Positions 56,970 through 64,000 of a DNA stretch of 64,000 nt are shown here, piece after piece. The position numbers were made by a program, and so were the translations under genes. Numbering within the stretch: the first letter of the stretch is position 1; each line of letters begins with the position of its first letter. Below the pieces are notes generated by a model, which did not search any database, had not been told where the DNA came from, and saw nothing but the letters and a program-made list of their open reading frames with translations. The DNA is from Streptomyces hygroscopicus subsp. hygroscopicus (GTDB lineage: Bacteria; Actinomycetota; Actinomycetes; Streptomycetales; Streptomycetaceae): assembly GCF_030269125.1 (NCBI RefSeq), contig NZ_BSSM01000017.1:62001-126000 (forward strand), in the 5' to 3' direction.

Positions 56970-58682
56970 ATGAGCAAGACCGAAACCGACGCCGGCCGGG
57001 ACCAGGAGGAGCTCGGCGCCGCCGGCTCCCAGCTGTCCACCGCCCCGCCCGAGGAGACACTCTCCGGCATGCCCGCCCTCGGGGTCGTCGGCTGGATCCG
57101 CTGGTTCTGGCGGCAGCTGACGTCCATGCGGGTCGCGCTGCTGCTGCTCCTGCTGCTGTCGCTCGCCGCGATCCCCGGCTCGCTGATCCCGCAGACCGGC
57201 GCCGACGTCAACAAGGTCGACGCCTTCAAGGACATGCACAAGTCGCTGGCGCCGGTCTACGACAAGCTCGGCCTGTTCCACGTCTACAGCTCGGTGTGGT
57301 TCTCCGCGATCTACATCCTGCTGTTCATCTCCCTCATCGGCTGCATCGTGCCGCGCACCTGGCAGTTCGTCGGCCAGCTGCGCGGCCGTCCGCCGGGCGC
57401 GCCCAAGCGGCTCACCCGGCTGCCCGCGTACACGACGTGGCGTACGACGGCCGAGCCCGAGGAGGTGCGCGCGGCCGCGCTCGCGCTGCTGCGCAAGCGC
57501 CGCTTCCGCGCCCACACCGAGGGCGACGCGGTCGCCGCCGAGAAGGGCTATGTGCGTGAACTGGGCAACCTGGTCTTCCACGTCGCCCTGATCGTGCTGC
57601 TGATCTCCTTCGCCTGGGGACAGATGTACAAGTCGGACGGCACCAAGCTGATGGTGGAGGGCGACGGCTTCTCCAACGCGCTGCCGATGTACGACGACTT
57701 CAAGTCGGGCAGCCTGTTCCAGCCGGACGAGCTGGTGCCCTTCAGCTTCGACCTGAAGAAGTTCACCGGCACCTACGAGGTCAGCGGGCCCAACCGGGGC
57801 ACGCCCCGCACCTACCAGGCGAAGATCGACTACAGCGTGGGGGCGGACGGCGCGCGGAAGACGACGACCATCAAGGTCAACGAGCCGCTGCACATCGGCG
57901 ACTCCAAGGTCTACCTCGTCAGCCACGGCTACGCCCCCGTCGTCACGGTCCGCGACGGCAAGGGCAAGATCGTCTACAAGGACGCCGTGCCCCTGCTGCC
58001 GCTCGACGGCAACGTCACGTCCAACGGCGTGGTCAAGGTGATGGACGGCTACACGAACCCGCAGGGCAAGACCGAGCAGCTCGGCTTCCAGGCGTTCTTC
58101 GTGCCCACCTTCGACCCGAAGGCCGGCACGATGCTGTCGCAGTTCCCCGCGCTGGTGAACCCGCTGCTCGCGGTGAACGCCTACCACGGCGACCTGGGCG
58201 TGGACGCGGGCATCCCGCAGAGCGTGTACCAGCTCGACAAGACCCACATGAAGGCGTTCAAGGACGACAACGGACAGCTGCTGAAGAAGCTGCTCAAGCC
58301 CGGCGACACCCTGACGCTGCCGAACGGCGCCGGCTCGATCACCTTCGAGAAGGACGTCAAGCAGTGGGCCGGCTTCGAGATCGTCCAGGAGCCGGGCAGC
58401 GCCTGGGCCCTGGCCGGCGCGCTCGCCGCCATCTTCGGCCTGGCCGCGTCCCTGTTCATCCAGCGCCGCCGCGTGTGGGTGCGGGCGGTGCGCGGTGCCG
58501 ACGGCGTGACGGTCGTCGAGATGGCCGGGCTCGGCCGCAGCGAGTCCGCGAAGCTGCCGGAGGAACTGGGCGACCTCGCCGGAATCCTCTACGACCAGGC
58601 GCCGGGGACACCCGACCCCGACGACGACCCTTCCACCTCCCCCGACCCTCACGTCGTACCTGCCGAAGGGGCTGAGAAGTGA
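56970..58682 (+). CDS. resB: Cytochrome c biogenesis protein ResB
   Basis: 570 aa. Transmembrane helices at about 51-70 (MRVALLLLLLLSLAAIPGSL), 111-130 (FSAIYILLFISLIGCIV), 193-213 (LVFHVALIVLLISFAWGQ) and near the C-terminus (WALAGALAAIFGLAASLFI), with a large extracytoplasmic domain between the third and last. Part of the ResBC haem ligation complex. Conserved haem-linked His (e.g. VFHVALIV) present. Confidence 0.95.
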   Translation: MSKTETDAGRDQEELGAAGSQLSTAPPEETLSGMPALGVVGWIRWFWRQLTSMRVALLLLLLLSLAAIPGSLIPQTGADVNKVDAFKDMHKSLAPVYDKLGLFHVYSSVWFSAIYILLFISLIGCIVPRTWQFVGQLRGRPPGAPKRLTRLPAYTTWRTTAEPEEVRAAALALLRKRRFRAHTEGDAVAAEKGYVRELGNLVFHVALIVLLISFAWGQMYKSDGTKLMVEGDGFSNALPMYDDFKSGSLFQPDELVPFSFDLKKFTGTYEVSGPNRGTPRTYQAKIDYSVGADGARKTTTIKVNEPLHIGDSKVYLVSHGYAPVVTVRDGKGKIVYKDAVPLLPLDGNVTSNGVVKVMDGYTNPQGKTEQLGFQAFFVPTFDPKAGTMLSQFPALVNPLLAVNAYHGDLGVDAGIPQSVYQLDKTHMKAFKDDNGQLLKKLLKPGDTLTLPNGAGSITFEKDVKQWAGFEIVQEPGSAWALAGALAAIFGLAASLFIQRRRVWVRAVRGADGVTVVEMAGLGRSESAKLPEELGDLAGILYDQAPGTPDPDDDPSTSPDPHVVPAEGAEK

Positions 58683-59788
58683 CTCTCGCCGCCGCAACAC
58701 AGTTGGCCGTCGCGACCAACGAGCATCTCGCGAGCATGAGCAACACGCTCATCTACTCCGCGATGGCCGTCTACACCCTGGCGTTCTTCGCCTACATCGC
58801 CGAATGGATCTTCGGTAGTCGCAGCAAGGTGGGCCGTACCGCCAACGCGCTCACCGCCGGCGCCGCCGACACCGTCCAGCGGGTGAGCCGCCCCGCCGTC
58901 ACCGTCCAGAAGGCGGGCGGCACCGCCGTGCTGGAGCGTCCGAAGGTCGTCGTCCGCTCGGCGACCGGTTCCCGCGACGTGCCGGACGGGCCCGGCGCGC
59001 ACGGCGGGGACGTCCAGGGCGACCTGTACGGCCGGATCGCCGTGTCGCTGACCGTGCTGGCCTTCGTGGTGCAGCTGGCCGGTGTGGTCGCCCGCGCGGC
59101 CTCGGTGCAGCGGGCGCCGTGGGGCAACATGTACGAGTTCAGCATCACGTTCACCGCGGTCGCCGTGGGCGTGTACCTGGCGCTGCTGGGTCTGAAGAAG
59201 AACGTGCGCTGGCTGGGCCTGTTCCTCACCACCACGGTGCTGCTGCTCCTCGGCCTCGCCGTGACCGTGCTCTACACGGCCAGCGACCAGCTGGTCCCGG
59301 CCCTGCACTCGTACTGGCTGTACATCCACGTCTCCACCGCGATCTTCTGCGGCGCGGTGTTCTACGTCGGCGCGGTCGCCACCATCCTGTACCTGTTCAA
59401 GGACTCGTACGAGAACAAGCTGGAGGCCGGGATCAAGCCGGGCTCCTTCGCGTCCTCGGTCCTGGAGCGGCTGCCCGCCTCCGCGTCCCTGGACAAGTTC
59501 GCCTACCGCGTCAACGCGGCCGTCTTCCCGCTGTGGACGTTCACGATCATCGCGGGCGCGATCTGGGCGGGCGACGCCTGGGGCCGTTACTGGAACTGGG
59601 ACCCGAAGGAGACCTGGTCGTTCATCACCTGGGTCGCCTACGCCTGCTACCTGCACGCCCGCGCGACGGCCGGCTGGAAGGGCCGCAAGGCCGCCTACCT
59701 GGCGATGATCGCGTTCGCGTGCTGGCTGTTCAACTTCTACGGCGTGAACATCTTCGTCAGCGGCAAGCACTCCTACGCGGGCGTGTGA
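58679..59788 (+). CDS. ccsA: Cytochrome c biogenesis protein CcsA/ResC
   Basis: 369 aa with about eight helices. WWD haem-handling motif WGRYWNWDPKETWSFITW and conserved His in LHSYWLYIHVS and YLHARAT. GTG at 58679 overlaps the resB stop. Completes the ResBC pair for haem attachment to c-type cytochromes. Residues about 45-120 are a longer insert between the first two helices, common in Streptomyces. Confidence 0.95.
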   Translation: MTLAAATQLAVATNEHLASMSNTLIYSAMAVYTLAFFAYIAEWIFGSRSKVGRTANALTAGAADTVQRVSRPAVTVQKAGGTAVLERPKVVVRSATGSRDVPDGPGAHGGDVQGDLYGRIAVSLTVLAFVVQLAGVVARAASVQRAPWGNMYEFSITFTAVAVGVYLALLGLKKNVRWLGLFLTTTVLLLLGLAVTVLYTASDQLVPALHSYWLYIHVSTAIFCGAVFYVGAVATILYLFKDSYENKLEAGIKPGSFASSVLERLPASASLDKFAYRVNAAVFPLWTFTIIAGAIWAGDAWGRYWNWDPKETWSFITWVAYACYLHARATAGWKGRKAAYLAMIAFACWLFNFYGVNIFVSGKHSYAGV

Positions 59789-59813
59789 GCCGAGGGTCGC
59801 CCACACTGGAGTC

Positions 59814-60221
59814 ATGAGCGGTTCCATCGCACAGGGCACCAGTCAGACCCACGGGAACACGCACATACTGCACTTCCTGGTGCGGCTCCCGAGGCCCATG
59901 GAAGACGTCTGGACGGCGGTGGCCACCCCCGAGGGGATCGGGGCGTGGTGCACCGCCGTCGGCGCTCTCGAACCCCGGCTGGACGGCGCCGTCTCGCTGC
60001 GGGGCCTCGGCTCGGGGCGGGTCACCGCCTGGGACGTGGACCGGGTCGCGGAGTACACCCTCGACGAGGGCGGCGGGCGGCTGCGGTTCCACCTGGAGCG
60101 GGACGGGGCGGCGGAGTGCGTGCTGCGCTTCACCCATGAGTTCCAGGGCGAGGGCCCCTCGGACATGGACTGGCGCCGTAAATTCGAACAACTGATCACC
60201 GTGCTGGGGTCGGCGGTGTGA
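59814..60221 (+). CDS. SRPBCC-family (polyketide cyclase/START-like) protein
   Basis: 135 aa. Helix-grip fold signatures: HFLVRLPRPMEDVWTAVATPEGIGAWC, and a long C-terminal helix WRRKFEQLITVLGSAV. No catalytic site predicted. It lies 25 bp after ccsA and may share its transcript. Function unknown. Confidence 0.78.
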   Translation: MSGSIAQGTSQTHGNTHILHFLVRLPRPMEDVWTAVATPEGIGAWCTAVGALEPRLDGAVSLRGLGSGRVTAWDVDRVAEYTLDEGGGRLRFHLERDGAAECVLRFTHEFQGEGPSDMDWRRKFEQLITVLGSAV

Positions 60222-60225
60222 CGCG

Positions 60226-60246
60226 GGGCACCGGAACCCGGTGCCC
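60226..60246. terminator. Strong terminator hairpin after the SRPBCC gene
   Basis: GGGCACCGG (60226-60234) / CCGGTGCCC (60238-60246) with a 3-nt loop, five bases past the SRPBCC stop. The remaining 233 bp to the next gene are GC-rich and show nothing further. Confidence 0.7.
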
Positions 60247-60479
60247 GCCGCGGACGCCGGGCGGCGTGCACCGCTCGCGGCACGCCCGCCGGGCGGCCGG
60301 TGCCCGCGCGTACCGCCGCCCCCTGCCGCCCCGAGGCGAGGATCCCCGGCGTCGTGGGGGTCCCGCGCTCCCAGGACGCCGCCGGGCGCGGTCACCGACC
60401 GCCCGGCGTTCCCGGAGCGCGCCGTGGTGGACGCGGAGGAGCGGCGGCCCGCGTCCGGCAAGGCGTCCTGGCCCCGCCC

Positions 60480-62003
60480 TCAGGTCATCGGGCAGTTCTC
60501 GGTCGGGGGCTTGCCCTGCGGCCAGGCCAGCTGGACGAACTGCGTGCCGTTCTTCGAGTTGAGCCGCACGATCGGGACGGCCTTGTCATAGGGGTTGCCG
60601 TGCCCGTCCAGGCAGATCCAGCCGCTCGCCCCGTGCACCTTCAGCGGTCCCCTGACGTGCGACCAGGCGCGTCCGACAGCCGAGAGAGGGGGCGTCGTCC
60701 CGCCCCGCGGCACCGAGTGGTGGATGCCGTTCACCGCGAGCTGCATCGCGTCGTAGCCGATGATCAGCTGGCCGTCGTCGAGCGCGACCGGGCCGATCGG
60801 CCTCCGCTTGTCGTTGTCCAGCAGCCCCTTCAGGATGTCGTAGTCCGCCGTGGATCCGCCGGTCTTCGGCGGGTTCTCCGCCCAGGCGTCCGGGTGGGCG
60901 AGGGACGTGTAGAGCAGGGTGATGTTGTTCCCCAGGGCGTCCCGGTCCAGGTTCTTGTCGTAGGTGAGGTAGGAGGCCTCGTCACCGGTGAGGACCTGGA
61001 AGGAGTTGCCGGGGCAGCCGTTGTGGCCGCCCAGCGCGTTGATGAACTGCTGGAGCTGGGCGTGCCGTCCCGCGAACAGGATCGTGCGGGTGCCCTGGGT
61101 GGTGCTGCACAGCGTGGGCACGATGTTCCCGAACTCCGTCGAGGCGTCGGACCGGGCGAAGGACTGCTGTCTGTCGTACGAGATGTCCAGCAGGGAGGTG
61201 AGCGACCGCTTGAGCGAGTTCGTGTACGGGTCGCCCGGCTCGTCGTACACCAGGATGGGCTTGCTCGCGTTCTTCTTGGCGAAGGAGGCGAGCGCGCGGG
61301 CCTCGTCGGTGTTGGTCGGCGCCACCCGGGCGAGGCCGGGGTAGGGGTCCGGGTTCCTGCCGGGCCGTCCGTTGGCCAGGTCGTCGGCGGTGATGGAGGA
61401 GCCGACCACCGGGATGCGGTACTTGGTCAGTGCCGCGACGGCGTCCTTGTTGGGGTCGGTGCTCTGCCCTATGCCGACCACCGCCCGCAGCCGGTCCGCG
61501 CTCCGGGTCATGCGGTCCAGCTGATCGACCGTCGGCTTCCAGCTGTCCTTGCCCGTGCCCGAGTTGGCGAGCACCAGGCGGATCTTCGGGGGCTGCCCGG
61601 TGGGGTCGTGGTTGGCCGCGTACTGCGCGAGATAGGCGCCCTGGAGCTGGTGCTCGATGTCGTTCAGATCGGTCGGCGCGGTGGAGGTGAACGGCAGCAT
61701 CAGCGCCACCGTCACGTAACTGCCCGGCTCCAGCGTGGAGTTCTCCTTGCGGATCGAATCCACCACCTGGTGGAACTGGTCCTGCCCGAAGTCGTACGGC
61801 CCGGTCGCCACGCCCAGGCACTCCTCGCCGCCCGCGGGCCGCGACACTCCCGGCGCGCACTGGCGGGCCTCGCGCATCGCGGTGCGCACCCCGAAGACCC
61901 CGGCGGCCACCAGCACCGCCGCCAGCGCCAGGGACAGATACCGGCGCAGCGGGATCTCCCACACGTGCTCGCGTACCCAGCTCCCCATGCCCCCGCCCGC
62001 CAT
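60480..62003 (-). CDS. Type I periplasmic-binding-fold protein, membrane-anchored (ABC substrate-binding-like)
   Basis: 507 aa. One N-terminal transmembrane anchor (LSLALAAVLVAAGVFGV), then a branched-chain-amino-acid-receptor-like domain: VALMLPFTST, AYLAQYAAN, AVVGIGQSTD, IPVVGSSITADD, FAGRHAQLQQFINALG and IIGYDAMQLAVNGIH. Translationally coupled (ATGA) to the P-loop ATPase upstream rather than to transporter genes, so it may sense rather than import a ligand. Confidence 0.82.
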   Translation of the reverse strand: MAGGGMGSWVREHVWEIPLRRYLSLALAAVLVAAGVFGVRTAMREARQCAPGVSRPAGGEECLGVATGPYDFGQDQFHQVVDSIRKENSTLEPGSYVTVALMLPFTSTAPTDLNDIEHQLQGAYLAQYAANHDPTGQPPKIRLVLANSGTGKDSWKPTVDQLDRMTRSADRLRAVVGIGQSTDPNKDAVAALTKYRIPVVGSSITADDLANGRPGRNPDPYPGLARVAPTNTDEARALASFAKKNASKPILVYDEPGDPYTNSLKRSLTSLLDISYDRQQSFARSDASTEFGNIVPTLCSTTQGTRTILFAGRHAQLQQFINALGGHNGCPGNSFQVLTGDEASYLTYDKNLDRDALGNNITLLYTSLAHPDAWAENPPKTGGSTADYDILKGLLDNDKRRPIGPVALDDGQLIIGYDAMQLAVNGIHHSVPRGGTTPPLSAVGRAWSHVRGPLKVHGASGWICLDGHGNPYDKAVPIVRLNSKNGTQFVQLAWPQGKPPTENCPMT

Positions 62004-64000
62004 CAGGCCTCCCCACGCCCGTCGTCCTCAGGATCCTCCGGGCCCTCCAGCGGGCGCCCGGCCAGCACGGCGGCCGGCCAGTCCCGGGAGGCCCGCCACA
62101 GCAGCGCGCCCGCCGCGGGGCGCAGATTGGACAGCTGTTCCAGCTCGAAGCGGAGCCGGTCGCACACCTTCGGGTCGGGCAGCACCAGCGGGTCCGTCAG
62201 CTCCCACACGGCGTGCAGCAGCCGTCGTATCCGCAGGTGCAGTACGGCGTCGACGTCCTGCGGCACCGGGTAGGCGGCGTCCGTCGTCCCGAGCGCGACC
62301 GCGGCCCGCCGGTCGCCGCGCCCGCCGAAGTCACGGCCCTCGGCGTCGTGCGCGTGGAAGTAGGGCGCGGACGCGATGAAGCGCAGGGTGCGCAGCCACC
62401 CGCGGATGTCCGCGGTGGCGAAGTCGTCCCGCAGCCGCGCGACCGCGGGCTCGGCGTCCCCGAGGGCGAGTTCGTGGTGCAGCCGGTAGGGCGCCTGCTC
62501 CGGCTCCGCGTAGTGCTCGATCAGCGTCTCGTGCGCGCGGCGCCAGGACGTGTGGTCCTCGTCGCGCAGATGCAGCCTCAGCAGCAGCAGCGCCCGCACG
62601 AACGGATCGCCGACGAACTGGTCCGGCACGCCGGGCAGCCCCTCCGCGGCGAGCGAGGTCTGCAGGGCGCGTATGTCCGCGGGCCCGAAGGTGTCCGGCA
62701 GCAGCGCCGTGGCCAGGGCGCGGGCCGAGCCGTGGTCGTGGGCGGCGGCCAGCACGGTCAGCTCCTCCAGGTACTCGGCCGGCACCAGCCGGTCCAGCAG
62801 CGCCTGGTGGGCGGGCAGCGCCGGCTGGTCCTCGGCCGGCCGGACCTCCGCGGTGAGCAGCTCGCCCAGCGAGGTGACCCCGGGCAGGTGCTGCGCGGCC
62901 GACTGGGCGAGCAGCACGACGCCGAGCGGGTTGCCGCCGGTCAACCGGTGTGCGGCGGAGGGGAGATGGGAGGGCACGGCGGTGTCCGCGCAGAGCGCGC
63001 CGACGATGTGCAGGGTGTCGTCGGCCCCGAGCGGGGGCAGCGCGACCAGCAGGGCGCGCGAGGAGGGAGCCGAGTCCGGTGCCCAGTCGGTGCGCCGGGC
63101 GACCTCGGCCAACTGCCGCCGTGCCGCGTTGGGCAGCTCCTCGCGTCCGTCACCGCGCCGGGCGGCCACGAAGGCGACGCGGTCGCCGATGCCCTCGGCG
63201 CGGTCGCGCAGCACGGCCGCGGTCAGCTCGGGGCCCGGTGTCGTCTGGGCGTTGTCGAGCAGCACCAAGGGCCGGCCGAGGCGCTGCATCCTCGCCATGA
63301 ACCCCGTGTACGCCTCGGTCAGGTCGGCGAGCATGGCCCGGACCAGGTACCGCTCCGCGTGCTCGCGCGAGCCGCCCCCGTCGCGGAAGTGCTGGGACAG
63401 CAGGATCAGCCCGCGCTGGGCGTTGCCACCCGCGTTCGGGTACGACCGGTACCACTCGGACGCCTTCTGCTGCCGGTGGCCCGTGAACCCCTCGGCGATG
63501 GACTCCAGGGTGGCCTCGATGGCGCCCGAGACCAGCGGAGTGGTGTGGGTGGTGGCCGCGACCACCTTCGCCGCGACCTTGCCCGCCCAGCGGCCGGCGA
63601 ACGCGCCGAACTTCCCGCCCCGGTCGTTCAGCAGCAGGATCCGCTCGACCTCCCGGCGGATCCGGTCCGCCTCGGCGTCGCCCCAGCCGCCCGCGGCCAC
63701 CGCGACCAGGCCCGCCATCAGCCGCGGGAAGGCGATCCGCCCCGCGCCGGTCACCGGCTCGGCCAGCTGTTCGGCGATCACCAGCAGCGCCGCGGCCGAC
63801 GGCGACCAGGACTCGGGCGGCCGCCCCGTGGGCGGCTCGGCGAACTGGCGTGCCGCGCAGTCGATCAACGCGACCGGCGTGTGCCCCTGGTAGGCGTCCC
63901 GCAGCGCGCCGAGCACCGCGGTCTTGCCCATTCCCCGGGCGCCGGTGAGCACCACGAAGGGCGGCTCGTCCGGGTGCTCCAGGGAGTGGGCGCGATGGCG
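62003..64000 (-). CDS. Large P-loop NTPase (AAA/STAND-like), start outside window
   Basis: Open to the right edge; the visible N-terminal stretch VVLTGARGMGKTAVLGALRDAY holds Walker A, and LVLLDNAQTTPGPELTAAVL is a probable Walker B. The remainder is helical, ending in an Arg/Gly/Asp-rich tail. Signal-transduction ATPases of this sort pair with the downstream substrate-binding protein in Streptomyces. The GTG at 63955 is internal. Confidence 0.78.
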   Translation of the reverse strand, partial: RHRAHSLEHPDEPPFVVLTGARGMGKTAVLGALRDAYQGHTPVALIDCAARQFAEPPTGRPPESWSPSAAALLVIAEQLAEPVTGAGRIAFPRLMAGLVAVAAGGWGDAEADRIRREVERILLLNDRGGKFGAFAGRWAGKVAAKVVAATTHTTPLVSGAIEATLESIAEGFTGHRQQKASEWYRSYPNAGGNAQRGLILLSQHFRDGGGSREHAERYLVRAMLADLTEAYTGFMARMQRLGRPLVLLDNAQTTPGPELTAAVLRDRAEGIGDRVAFVAARRGDGREELPNAARRQLAEVARRTDWAPDSAPSSRALLVALPPLGADDTLHIVGALCADTAVPSHLPSAAHRLTGGNPLGVVLLAQSAAQHLPGVTSLGELLTAEVRPAEDQPALPAHQALLDRLVPAEYLEELTVLAAAHDHGSARALATALLPDTFGPADIRALQTSLAAEGLPGVPDQFVGDPFVRALLLLRLHLRDEDHTSWRRAHETLIEHYAEPEQAPYRLHHELALGDAEPAVARLRDDFATADIRGWLRTLRFIASAPYFHAHDAEGRDFGGRGDRRAAVALGTTDAAYPVPQDVDAVLHLRIRRLLHAVWELTDPLVLPDPKVCDRLRFELEQLSNLRPAAGALLWRASRDWPAAVLAGRPLEGPEDPEDDGRGEA

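Noticed and set aside
56157..58700. Minus-strand open frame of 847 codons over resB/ccdA
   Set aside because: Antisense shadow; low-complexity composition, true genes on the plus strand are unambiguous.
1..64000. tRNA, rRNA or CRISPR array
   Set aside because: No cloverleaf-like sequence, rRNA signature or regularly spaced repeats seen; the att site is in a protein gene rather than a tRNA.

Overview
The window is high-GC actinobacterial DNA. Codon use, GTG/TTG starts, dense ATGA/GTGA gene overlaps and the hemL - histidine phosphatase - resA/ccdA/resB/ccsA block all point to Streptomyces or a very close relative. I see no rRNA, tRNA or CRISPR array.

Layout. (1) 1-24.5 kb is a chromosomal metal, redox and stress block. 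It starts with an arsenic locus (partial acr3, arsR, an FAD monooxygenase, and a broken flavoprotein remnant). A Ser/Thr kinase follows, then a sulfur-transport operon (Cys-motif protein plus two half-size YeeE/YedE proteins) and two membrane-associated proteins. Next comes a P1B-5 metal ATPase with a C-terminal hemerythrin domain. Upstream of it is a transmembrane electron-transfer operon: acidic membrane protein, ApbE, ferric-reductase-like protein, NuoF-like protein and 3Fe-4S ferredoxin. Then follow an OmpR-type two-component system, a secreted double ferritin-like protein, a universal stress protein, a K+-channel-like protein, a second two-component system and a polyphosphate operon (DUF4956, VTC domain, PAP2).

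(2) 24.6-50.8 kb is an integrated mobile element of about 26.2 kb. It is bounded by a perfect 39-bp direct repeat (24596-24634 and 50787-50825) that lies in the 3' end of a conserved protein gene. Its right end carries a tyrosine integrase, a small excisionase-like HTH protein, a DUF3631-type P-loop ATPase, a MobC-like protein and an HUH relaxase. No FtsK/TraB translocase is visible, so the element looks mobilisable rather than self-transmissible. Its cargo is (a) a complete thioamitide (thioviridamide-type) RiPP cluster at 24.8-34.9 kb, with a precursor ending in SVMAAAATVAFHC, and (b) an unassigned operon at 35.8-42.2 kb: ATP-binding protein, MurA-like enolpyruvyl transferase, metallophosphatase, two dCTP-deaminase paralogues, glycosyltransferase, serine hydrolase. 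Operon (b) is divergent from an XRE regulator plus flavoprotein pair. An IS remnant separates (a) from (b).

(3) 50.8-64 kb is core chromosome: the target gene of integration, hemL, a histidine phosphatase, a NodB-like lipoprotein, a system II cytochrome c maturation operon, an SRPBCC protein, and a substrate-binding protein/P-loop ATPase pair that runs off the right edge.

In the RiPP cluster the intact kinase and the HopA1-like protein are expected to dehydrate the core Thr. The LanD-type flavoprotein decarboxylates the C-terminal Cys so that the AviMeCys ring can form, YcaO plus TfuA install thioamides, the methyltransferase and the Fe(II)/2-oxoglutarate oxygenase modify the His, and the papain-like protease probably removes the leader. 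These roles are inferred from families. The order of the genes matches known thioviridamide-type clusters.
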